This document shows, in pieces, positions 1-4,710 of a stretch of DNA of 5,115 nt (within the stretch, counting starts at the first letter, position 1; each line of letters starts with the position of its first letter). This DNA comes from Candidatus Njordarchaeota archaeon (GTDB lineage Archaea > Asgardarchaeota > Njordarchaeia > Njordarchaeales > Njordarchaeaceae): NCBI GenBank assembly GCA_029856615.1, contig JAHKLF010000126.1:1-5115 (forward strand), in the 5' to 3' direction. The notes beneath the pieces are model-generated. The model was not told the origin of the DNA and did no database searches. It saw only the letters and a list, made by a program, of their open reading frames with translations. Both the position numbers and the translations under genes were made by a program.

Positions 1-417
1 ATGATCGCTACAACGGGAAAGGTCACAACGCAAGCTGAGGCTATTGGTAAGCAAGAGGGCGTAGAGTTTGTTCATAGGGGAGCTCCGCTAGTATACATTT
101 TTGATCATTGGTTAGTACCCGAAAACAGAGTTTTACCCCCGGAAGAAGCAAGAAAAGTGATTGAAAAGTACGCGGGCGGTAATCCCGAATTGTTACCCAA
201 GATTTTAGTAACGGATCCGGCTGTTAGAATATTGAGAGCGAAGCCTGGTGATGTAATAGAGATAAGAAGAAGAGTGCCTCCAAAGGAGGAACTTATTAAG
301 AAATACGGTAAGAAGTTTGGGGAGGAGGCACACAGAATTCTTAAAATGCTGACACCCGCGGGTGAGGAAGTCTCCTATAGGTTAGTTATCGAGGAACCCG
401 AGGAATTTCTGTATTAA
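1..417 (+). CDS. rpoH: DNA-directed RNA polymerase subunit H (RpoH/Rpb5 C-terminal-like), with an internal insertion
   Basis: RpoH is the small archaeal RNA polymerase subunit matching the C-terminal domain of eukaryotic Rpb5; it forms part of the downstream DNA jaw. The family signature is clear: HWLVPENRVLPPEEA (about 36-50), LLPKILVTDPAVRILRAKPG (about 64-83), then GDVIEIRRR, and TPAGEEVSYRLVI (118-130) matching the usual SPTAGEAVYYRLVV end. Two things are unusual. About 35 residues precede the core, and roughly 26 extra charged residues (about 92-117, including KEELIKKYGKKFGEEAHRIL) separate the IRRR strand from TPAGE. Typical members are 75-90 residues; this one is 138. The ATG is the first base of the window, so no upstream ribosome binding site can be checked and the true start could differ. 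No rpoB follows, unlike the common rpoH-rpoB order; a convergent pyrI starts 3 bp after the stop. Confidence 0.93.
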   Translation: MIATTGKVTTQAEAIGKQEGVEFVHRGAPLVYIFDHWLVPENRVLPPEEARKVIEKYAGGNPELLPKILVTDPAVRILRAKPGDVIEIRRRVPPKEELIKKYGKKFGEEAHRILKMLTPAGEEVSYRLVIEEPEEFLY

Positions 418-420
418 AGC

Positions 421-894
421 TTATTTAGTGAGTTGGGCAACTATATCTTCGCTAGTAACGTAGGTTCCGCAATACTCACATTGAAGTTTAACGGGGTTCC
501 TGGAAATGACCTTAAATGTAGGTGCTACGGGCTCATTCTCTTTTCTGGATATACACGTTGGATTAGTACACTTAATTATTCCCACGATCCGGTCGGGAAG
601 CGATACTTTGTACTTATCGATAACAGCGTAATCCCTAACGATATTTATAGTAGCTGTAGGTGCGACTAAGGCTATCTTATCAACCTCCTCTTTCTTAAGT
701 TCTCGCCCCTCAATTTTAACTATATCCTTTACACCAAGTTTCTTACTGTTAACATTCATGACAATTGCGATAACATAGCCTTCTCGACCAGTAATACCAA
801 GAATTTTAAGCACAGTTAATGCAGTACCGGCGGGTATGTGGTCTATAACGGTACCATTTTTAATCTTTCTTACTAATAAAGGTCTCTTAGACAT
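421..894 (-). CDS. pyrI: Aspartate carbamoyltransferase regulatory chain PyrI
   Basis: PyrI is the regulatory subunit of aspartate carbamoyltransferase, the committed step of pyrimidine synthesis. It binds nucleotide effectors through its N-terminal domain and docks on PyrB catalytic trimers through a zinc domain. The 157 residues match the usual length. The N-terminal signature KNGTVIDHIPAGTALTVLKILGI (about 12-34) is characteristic. The zinc site is complete: C109 and C114 (CTNPTC), C139 and C142 (CEYC). The segment PTATINIVRDYAVIDKYKVSLP (about 79-100) links the domains. The ATG follows a GGAGGT ribosome binding site (899-904) by 4 nt. No pyrB lies on either side: downstream is convergent rpoH and upstream is divergent rps19, so pyrI appears monocistronic here and pyrB must be elsewhere. 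Confidence 0.96.
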   Translation of the reverse strand: MSKRPLLVRKIKNGTVIDHIPAGTALTVLKILGITGREGYVIAIVMNVNSKKLGVKDIVKIEGRELKKEEVDKIALVAPTATINIVRDYAVIDKYKVSLPDRIVGIIKCTNPTCISRKENEPVAPTFKVISRNPVKLQCEYCGTYVTSEDIVAQLTK

Positions 895-898
895 CGTT

Positions 899-904
899 AC
901 CTCC
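899..904 (-). promoter_or_regulatory. Ribosome binding site of pyrI
   Basis: On the minus strand GGAGGT stands 4 nt before the pyrI ATG at 894-892, a strong match to the 16S rRNA 3' end. It fixes the pyrI start. Confidence 0.75.
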
Positions 905-941
905 TCACCAAAATCAAAAAATAGAAATACTAATCATGATC

Positions 942-949
942 TTTAAAAA
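942..949. promoter_or_regulatory. Possible shared TATA element of divergent pyrI and rps19
   Basis: TTTAAAAA reads as an archaeal TATA-like box on either strand (TTTTTAAA on minus). It sits 48 bp from the pyrI ATG, leaving a leader of about 25 nt, and 33 bp from the rps19 ATG at 982. For rps19 the predicted transcription start would fall around 967-972, at the edge of the GGAGGT site, so that mRNA would have a very short leader. The intergenic gap is only about 87 bp, so little else can serve both genes. The assignment is by position and sequence only. Confidence 0.45.
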
Positions 950-981
950 CCATAAGTTAGAATTGGATGGAGGTTGCAAAT

Positions 982-1447
982 ATGAGTTACGTAGATACGA
1001 GCAAATGGCCAAGTGCATGGAAGAAATTCACATACCGAGGATATACGCTTGAAGAGCTCCTAAAAATGCCCGTAGAAAAATTAGCTGAGATAGCTCCAGC
1101 AAGGATAAGGAGAAGTCTTAAGAGAGGTTTCACGCCAGAGCAAAGAAAATTATTAGAAAAACTCAGAAAGCATCCCAGAAAAACAATAAGAACACATGTA
1201 AGGGACATGATTATAATCCCAGAAATGATAGGAAGAAGAATAGCAATACATAATGGAAAGGAATTCGTAACAATTAGAATAACACCGCCAATGCTATTCC
1301 ATTATCTGGGGGAATTCGCACCAACAAATAAACCAGTACAGCACTCAAGCCCAGGAAAAGGGGCGACAGGCACCCGCCTAAATGACGAACTGATGAGTTT
1401 AGGCGGGGCCCGCAATACGATCCTCGAAATTCGTAGCGAAGAAATAG
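982..1447 (+). CDS. rps19: Small ribosomal subunit protein uS19 (S19p), interrupted by a 49-nt intron
   Basis: uS19 (eukaryotic S15 homologue) binds 16S rRNA in the head of the 30S subunit, and its C-terminal tail reaches toward the decoding region. Family motifs: KKFTYRGYTLEELLKMP, ARIRRSLKRG, IRTHVRDMIIIPEM, IHNGKEFV, HYLGEFAPTNKPVQHSSPGKGAT. After GAT the family normally continues RSSKFVPLK and stops. In the unspliced frame it instead continues GTRLNDELM to a stop at 1515. The expected tail is present in another frame at 1418-1447 as RSSKFVAKK-stop. Joining 982-1367 to 1417-1447 gives 138 residues, normal for archaea. The start at 982 is preferred because GGAGGT (969-974) lies 7 nt upstream; an in-frame ATG at 967 overlaps that site but could be used in a leaderless mRNA. 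Other S10-operon genes such as rpl22 are absent, so the gene stands alone. Confidence 0.9.
1368..1416 (+). other. Predicted archaeal BHB-type intron in rps19
   Basis: The 49-nt segment separates GGG-GCG-AC from A-CGA-TCC-TCG and is not a multiple of 3. It contains a perfect 10-bp hairpin: CCCGCCTAAA (1373-1382) with TTTAGGCGGG (1398-1407). The stem extends by GGC (1369-1371) with GCC (1408-1410) across one bulged A (1372). Moving outward come a 3-nt bulge A1366-C1367^A1368, a short helix GCG (1363-1365) with CGC (1411-1413) plus a G1362/A1414 mismatch, and a second 3-nt bulge A1415-T1416^A1417. Exon pairing AGGA (1353-1356) with TCCT (1421-1424) could close the outside. This is the bulge-helix-bulge layout cut by archaeal splicing endonuclease, in relaxed form (3 rather than 4 central pairs, weak outer helix). 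Because an A stands at both junctions, the borders could equally be 1369-1417 with the same mRNA. Inferred, not proven. Confidence 0.75.
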
Positions 1448-1540
1448 GGGAAATAGTGCTGCCAAGATACGATATATTAACAATGAATTCAAAGGTTATT
1501 CTCCATGGAACTTAATATACGACAAGAAACCGAAAAATTG

Positions 1541-1630
1541 CTAATCAATTATCCTATATTTTTGAGCCGTGTCCAGCGCTTTGTAGCCCTTCTTAGTAAT
1601 TAGTTTAAGGAAATAAAATATTCTGGTAGG
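1541..1630 (-). pseudogene. Fragment of a winged-helix DNA-binding protein (C-terminal end)
   Basis: On the minus strand this stretch encodes about 29 residues ending at TAG (1541-1543). It includes LKLITKKGYKALDTAQKY, which strongly resembles the wing and last helix of archaeal winged-helix regulators (usual form YRLTxKGYxALExxxKY). The frame is closed by a TAG at 1631-1633 and a TAA at 1652-1654 and has no start codon, so the DNA-binding helices are missing. I read it as the decayed tail of a transcription regulator. It lies between rps19 and the TnpB element. The rest of the interval after the rps19 stop (1448-1540) shows nothing I can name. Confidence 0.5.
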
Positions 1631-1643
1631 CTACGAAATAATA

Positions 1644-1817
1644 CTAAATTTTTAGTAATACGCATATCTCTTCATATCCTTCTTGTCGTTTTGGCTCTGG
1701 AATTATGTATTTGTCGCCATATCTTTTGATTACAGCCTCTCTTATAAGCTCTCTTAATAATGTTAAAAATTCTTCAAACAAGCGTATTTGTTTGTGATGC
1801 TCTCCCCTATTTATCAT
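1644..1817 (-). CDS. Small protein of unknown function (57 aa), probably truncated by the TnpB element
   Basis: The 57 residues from the ATG at 1817 look like genuine protein: an amphipathic helix FEEFLTLLRELIREAVIKRYG, then KYIIPEPKRQEGYEEICVLLKI. The frame stays open upstream to 1883, into the tnpB 3' end, but that part (MGNFVQVCPTSPDP) is read from the tnpB/omega-RNA sequence and is unlikely to be real. No ribosome binding site precedes the ATG at 1817. The most economical reading is the C-terminal part of a small gene whose 5' end was removed when the element inserted near 1840; a short intact gene is the alternative. I do not recognise the family with certainty. Confidence 0.4.
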   Translation of the reverse strand: MINRGEHHKQIRLFEEFLTLLRELIREAVIKRYGDKYIIPEPKRQEGYEEICVLLKI

Positions 1818-1837
1818 AGAGATATGCGGAATAGCTA

Positions 1838-2000
1838 TTAGGGGGTCTGGGGAAGTTGGACAAACTTGGACAAAGTTACCCAAATTTGTCCAACTTCCCC
1901 TTGGGCCACATCATCCTCTACCCCCTCTGGGTTCATTGGGGGCATGTCATTGGACTTAGCCCCGTTCGGGGGGACCCCGACTCCCCACATCTTTAGTCTT
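1838..2000 (-). ncRNA. Candidate omega-RNA (reRNA) scaffold overlapping the tnpB 3' end
   Basis: TnpB proteins use a guide RNA made from the 3' part of their own gene and the element right end. Here the last ~160 bp of tnpB are much richer in G and C than the rest of the gene and are packed with hairpins: CCCC-GTTC-GGGG around 1962-1973, CCCCC (1921-1925) with GGGGG (1938-1942), and a 16-bp perfect stem (1849-1864 with 1885-1900). The coded peptide (NDMPPMNPEGVEDDVAQG) is the recurrent archaeal TnpB tail, whose conservation partly reflects this RNA. If the element ends near 1838-1841, the guide would be the adjoining minus-strand bases reading down from about 1840. The 3' end and guide are inferred. 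Confidence 0.5.
1849..1900. repeat. Long inverted repeat made of 10-bp-period units (tnpB 3' end)
   Basis: GGGGAAGTTGGACAAA (1849-1864) is perfectly repeated in inverse as TTTGTCCAACTTCCCC (1885-1900) around a 20-nt loop. The whole stretch also has a 10-bp period: on the minus strand most units fit NNNAA[ACG]TTTG, with variable triplets GAC, GGT, TCC and TCC. The same unit recurs in opposite orientation at 4711-4770. As RNA it would be a strong 16-bp stem at the element right end. Confidence 0.8.
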
Positions 2001-3240
2001 GGTTTAATCAGCTTATTCCATACCTGAACCGTCCGTTTCAGTCCCTTTCCTTTCAGATAGATATTTATTGCAGCGTTTAGTTGTCGGTTTATCTTGAGTC
2101 CGCATTCCTTGCAGATTACTGTTCCATTCCTTATAATTGTGTCTAAGCTACCGCATCTAGAACAGGTCTTAGTTGTGAACTTTGGATCAACCTCGATGAC
2201 TTTAACCTTATACTTTAATACTTCAACTATTCTCCTCCAATTGTGCAAAGCTATGCTTCTATTATGCTTCTTGCTCCTATTATACATTACTTCCTTATTA
2301 AGATCCTCGAAGACATGAATGTAGTCAGAGAATTCTCTAGCTAACTCTGTCGTAAACTTGTAGATGAAATCTCTAACCTTGTCTTTTTCCCTCTTATTAA
2401 TCTTTTTTAATAATCTCCTAGCTTGTTTTGGATTCTTGTTAAGCATCTTCTGTACCTTCCTTCTCTTATTGTGATAGGTGATATGTATTCTGTAGAGTTC
2501 TCTAATGGATTTCTTTACAACTCCTATTTCGTCTCCAAATCCGTCCATTGTAAACATGTTCATATCCCAGCTAATAACCTTATTGATATTCTCATCCTCA
2601 ATCTCTTTAGTGAACATTAGGATTAGCTCCTTGTCTTTGAGTATTATTTCTCCAAGCTTCCAATCCCTTACACGATCATAGAACCAATTACTGTCAATCC
2701 TAAACCGCAAATAGACTTGTCTAGGGACAACAGTTAAGATAAGCTCTCCATCTCTAACTCTGAATAGAGAATTCTTGATCCTAGCAAATCTCTTTTTAAT
2801 GATTGGTTTATTCCTTCCGAATTTCCCATTTAGATAGTTTTCTCTCCAAGACTCTAAGATCCAATATGCAGTTCTTATGGCAGAATCCACGTAGTGAGAA
2901 GCGTAGGGAGTTTGTTTCCAAAAAAACCTGGAGATAGTCTCTAAGATCTTTCATGAATTTTGATGATTTTGGGAGTTTTGGAATCAACCTCTTTGCTGTG
3001 TAATAGACATGGATCTTTCTCCCATAAACCTTGAATCGCTTTCCTTGAAGTTTAAGAAGTTCAATATTCTTCTTACTCTTTAGAACTATATAATAGTTCT
3101 TAACTTCTTTTTCCACCCACATAATGTTGCCCCAGATGTAATCTATTGCTAGCTGAAGTATCCACTGATATTTAGTTATCAAATCACCCACATCGTAGCC
3201 ATGTTTAACCTTATAAGCCCTAGCCTCCTTCAAGTTAATT

Positions 3241-3247
3241 CTCCTCC
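3241..3247 (-). promoter_or_regulatory. Ribosome binding site deciding the tnpB start
   Basis: GGAGGAG on the minus strand is followed after 7 nt by TTG (3233-3231). This favours a TTG start giving LKEARAYKVKHGYD over the GTG at 3254, which touches the preceding TGA and has no such site. Confidence 0.55.
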
Positions 3248-3254
3248 ATATCAC

Positions 3255-3491
3255 TCATTCTTCTCTTAAGAGCCTTTTTGTGATTTCCCTCTTCAGTTTT
3301 CTCGTGAATTCCTTGTCTTGGATTATCTCCCCTATCCTCTCCGCGTGCCAGTATGCTTCCTCTAGCCTCCATGCTTTGTCTAGGATGCATTTCATTAGGA
3401 TTCTTCTCCAGCTTAGCTTACCCTTCCGCTTTGTTAGTGCTTCGTATTCTGCCTCGCTGAGCCTTATCATCAGTACTTTTACCTTGTCCAT
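3255..3491 (-). CDS. Small ribbon-helix-helix-like DNA-binding protein (78 aa)
   Basis: The N-terminal half, VKVLMIRLSEAEYEALTKRKGKLSWRRILMK, has the strand-helix-helix pattern of small MetJ/Arc-type regulators: a basic strand followed by LSEAEYEAL. The C-terminal half is a long charged helix (about 40-78). It starts at the ATG at 3491, with GAGG about 9 nt upstream, and overlaps the preceding 59-residue gene by 13 nt, so the two are translationally coupled. Its TGA stop is in the same frame as tnpB and 21 nt before the chosen tnpB start. This suggests a single transcript running 59-aa protein, this protein, TnpB. A role in controlling the element or binding DNA is inferred; the fold assignment rests on sequence pattern only. 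Confidence 0.6.
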   Translation of the reverse strand: MDKVKVLMIRLSEAEYEALTKRKGKLSWRRILMKCILDKAWRLEEAYWHAERIGEIIQDKEFTRKLKREITKRLLREE

Positions 3492-3658
3492 TGCTTCCGC
3501 CTCATTCCTGAGAAGTATGCTGTTGGGACTGGGAGGATCAGTGGTGCTTCATCTAGCTCGATGGTGATTTCTTTTTCCTGTTTCTTGTTGTTTACTATTT
3601 TGATGATCTTTATCCTCAGCTTATCTTTCTCGAACTTCGCTGAACCGTAGATAGACAT
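3479..3658 (-). CDS. Small protein of unknown function (59 aa), first gene of the tnpB-side operon
   Basis: The predicted protein begins MSIYGSAKFEKDKLRIK and ends SGMRRKQWTR. Alternating hydrophobic and charged residues in KLRIKIIKIV and EKEITIELDEAPLIL suggest a small beta-rich fold; I do not recognise a family. The frame is open further upstream to 3745, but the start at 3658 is preferred. AGGGAT stands 4 nt before the ATG, and a TATA box at 3708-3717 puts transcription start near 3683, downstream of both earlier in-frame ATGs. Its stop overlaps the start of the ribbon-helix-helix-like gene by 13 nt. Confidence 0.6.
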   Translation of the reverse strand: MSIYGSAKFEKDKLRIKIIKIVNNKKQEKEITIELDEAPLILPVPTAYFSGMRRKQWTR

Positions 3659-3707
3659 AATGATCCCTAATCGCGAATGCTCCTCAAACAACATAACATG
3701 CAAATTG

Positions 3708-3717
3708 ATATAAAAAT
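3708..3717 (-). promoter_or_regulatory. Promoter (TATA box) of the 59-aa / RHH-like / tnpB operon
   Basis: TTTTTATATC on the minus strand fits the archaeal TATA consensus and lies 50 bp before the ATG at 3658, predicting a leader of about 25 nt that contains AGGGAT. It is the best promoter match in the accessory region and supports the downstream start of the 59-residue gene. Confidence 0.55.
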
Positions 3718-3765
3718 CTTTCATTTTGAAATAATAGCATTTCAATTTGAACTAAGAAGATAGTT

Positions 3766-4053
3766 CTAAATTTCTTCAGCTAATTCTCTTATCTCACTAG
3801 AAATTTTTTCGAGGAAATTCTTTGTTTCGTGAGGAAATAATTCAATAATTTTTGTTAAGATTGAAAGAAAGATGTCATCACGGATGGAATGCCTTCTGCC
3901 ATAAATAAAATTTCTTAAAGTCGAATCACTTACATTGCTTAACTTTGCTATCATCGCAAGCTTTACGCCCCTATTCACAAAAAATTTTAGAAGCCCTCTT
4001 CTCGCTTCCGGCCCTAGAAGTGAGACTAAGCGCCTCAATTTTTCTTCGTCCAA
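3766..4053 (-). CDS. Helix-turn-helix DNA-binding protein (95 aa)
   Basis: Residues 28-60 (NRGVKLAMIAKLSNVSDSTLRNFIYGRRH) form a helix-turn-helix of the XRE/lambda-repressor pattern. VKLAMIAKLSNV is the first helix and turn, and SDSTLRNFIYGRR is the recognition helix with its usual GRR end. The N-terminus (LRRLVSLLGPEARRGLLKF) and the C-terminus (FLSILTKIIELFPHETKNFLEKI) are helical and may dimerise. The start is a TTG at 4053 with GGTGA 6 nt upstream; an ATG nearby is out of frame. It lies 45 bp after the membrane-protein remnant on the same strand. Likely a transcription regulator of a mobile element; its target is unknown. Confidence 0.7.
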   Translation of the reverse strand: MDEEKLRRLVSLLGPEARRGLLKFFVNRGVKLAMIAKLSNVSDSTLRNFIYGRRHSIRDDIFLSILTKIIELFPHETKNFLEKISSEIRELAEEI

Positions 4054-4098
4054 TTAACATCACCAAGAAAAAGAAGGAGGAAAAATGCGGTTAAAACT

Positions 4099-4523
4099 TT
4101 ATTCAAAATTAAAAGAATTAGCTTCCTCAGCGGATGCTGTTTCTTCCCTCTCATACATCAATCTCCGGGCTTCCTCTAGAATCCTAAGCATTTCTTCCTC
4201 TCCCCTACGTCTTCTTGAGAGACTATGGATGACCACTACCAGGACTGCGAGAGAAATTCCGATTAAGCCGAGTGTCTCTCTACTAACTGGTAGCGCGCTG
4301 ATTCCTCCCCTTCTCGCTTCTGGTATCTTAATCTTTATACTTGTTGTCTCTACGTAATCGTCATCCGCTATTCTTACCCCGATCTCTTTGCCCTCGTAAC
4401 CCGCAATATCTAGCTCTGCGACTCCATTCTCCTCGGTTACCGCTCGAGCTATCATGGTGTCGTTGTAACCGCGACCACAGGAATATTGCTCAACGTGCTG
4501 TTCTCGTCATCGTAAAATGGTTA
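4099..4523 (-). pseudogene. C-terminal remnant of a membrane-anchored surface protein, frameshifted
   Basis: The open frame from the ATG at 4455 gives 118 residues. A beta-sandwich-like segment (ARAVTEENGVAELDIAGYEGKEIGVRI, as in Ig-like or carboxypeptidase-regulatory-like repeats) is followed by a linker, one transmembrane helix (about 62-79, LGLIGISLAVLVVVIHSL), RRRR and a charged cytoplasmic helix, so the N-terminal side faces outward. No signal peptide or ribosome binding site precedes the ATG. Upstream, the neighbouring frame (4459-4520) encodes FYDDENSTLSNIPVVAV, the natural preceding part of the same domain. Adding one T near 4467 fuses them as VVAVYNDTMIARAV. That upstream frame is itself closed by TAA at 4521-4523. 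The gene is therefore broken, with most of its 5' part gone. A short expressed membrane protein from 4455 is less likely. Confidence 0.65.
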
Positions 4524-4600
4524 CGCAGAAACTTGTGAAATTTGCGAGGGAATTGTATGAGCGGAATCGAGGCAGTAGAGTATCTATCTAGACTCTATAT

Positions 4601-4660
4601 GAGTATTTTACGCAATCATAATGAACCGGATGAGGTACCTGTAATTATGCGAAAATACTC
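4601..4660 (+). repeat. Imperfect 60-nt inverted repeat followed by a T run
   Basis: GAGTATTTT-A-CGCA (4601-4614) pairs with TGCGAAAATACTC (4648-4660) across one bulged A, and TAAT (4619-4622) with ATTA (4644-4647) after a 4-nt bulge. The right arm runs into TTTTT (4661-4665), so on the plus strand it resembles a hairpin terminator, though no plus-strand gene ends nearby. It may instead be the palindromic end of a decayed IS200/IS605-type element. The stretch 4524-4812 has no gene I can support; besides this and the 4711-4770 array it holds a small TAGAGT/ACTCTA hairpin (4576-4597). Confidence 0.6.
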
Positions 4661-4710
4661 TTTTTGTGAAGAAACAAAGTAATATTTTGTACTACATAAA
4701 TTCTAGTGTG

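Larger units (their letters stand above)
1838..3233 (-). pseudogene. tnpB: TnpB RNA-guided endonuclease-family protein, split by a frameshift
   Basis: TnpB is the RuvC-type, omega-RNA-guided nuclease of IS200/IS605 elements. An N-terminal part (3233 to about 2926, ARAYKVKHGYDVGDLITKYQ, RLIPKLPKSSKF) and a C-terminal part (about 2926 to 1838, YASHYVDSAIRTAYWILESW) belong to one protein of about 464 residues. They are in different frames, joined at a run of seven Ts (2920-2926, minus strand); removing one T restores DYLQVFWKQTPYASHYV. Counting from the GTG at 2890, RuvC-I D109 (ISWDMN), RuvC-II E195 (VFEDLN) and a zinc ribbon C243/C246/C260/C263 are present. The RuvC-III motif reads INRQLNAAINI, with Q270 where the catalytic Asp normally stands. 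The start is taken as TTG at 3233 because GGAGGAG (3241-3247) lies 7 nt upstream; a GTG at 3254 directly follows the upstream gene's stop. It could be an inactive copy, or be expressed by slippage on the T run. Confidence 0.85.
1838..3260 (-). mobile_element. IS200/IS605-superfamily (IS1341-like) TnpB element, no TnpA
   Basis: The unit contains tnpB and a structured GC-rich 3' end but no TnpA tyrosine transposase anywhere in the window, so it is a TnpB-only element that would need TnpA in trans. The right end is placed near 1838-1850, just past the long hairpin 1849-1900. The left end is not defined: it may lie just upstream of tnpB (about 3260) or include the small genes up to about 3720. 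No target duplication is expected for this superfamily, so borders cannot be read from repeats. Confidence 0.6.

Noticed and set aside
433..669. Plus-strand open frame opposite pyrI
   Set aside because: It lies wholly antisense to well-conserved pyrI codons, has no ribosome binding site and shows no recognisable protein pattern.
1381..1400. Complete box C/D guide RNA in the intron
   Set aside because: AUGACGA and CUGA/UGAUGA words exist, but they are only 1 nt apart, leaving no guide region; only a k-loop-like apex remains possible.
1390..1429. Hammerhead-ribozyme-like words CTGATGA (1390-1396) and GAAA (1426-1429)
   Set aside because: The sequence between cannot form the required stem II, and GAAA lies in the codons of the conserved RSSKF tail.
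1448..1515. Long C-terminal extension of uS19 reading through to 1515
   Set aside because: The residues after GAT (GTRLNDELM and onward) match nothing in the uS19 family, while the expected RSSKF tail and a stop are found in another frame after a structured 49-nt segment.
1661..1828. 11-bp inverted repeat CGCATATCTCT (1661-1671) / AGAGATATGCG (1818-1828)
   Set aside because: A perfect 11-mer inverted match is expected a few times by chance in 5 kb; neither arm extends and both lie in reading frames.
2888..2890. GTG at 2890 as a real start of a 350-residue TnpB
   Set aside because: The frame upstream continues with family-like residues (WKQTPYASHYV) back to the T run, and no ribosome binding site precedes this GTG; it is an internal codon of a frameshifted gene.
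3252..3257. Fusion of the RHH-like protein to TnpB by recoding of the in-frame TGA
   Set aside because: A ribosome binding site (3241-3247) and a TTG start lie just after the stop, which explains separate translation; nothing like a SECIS element was seen.
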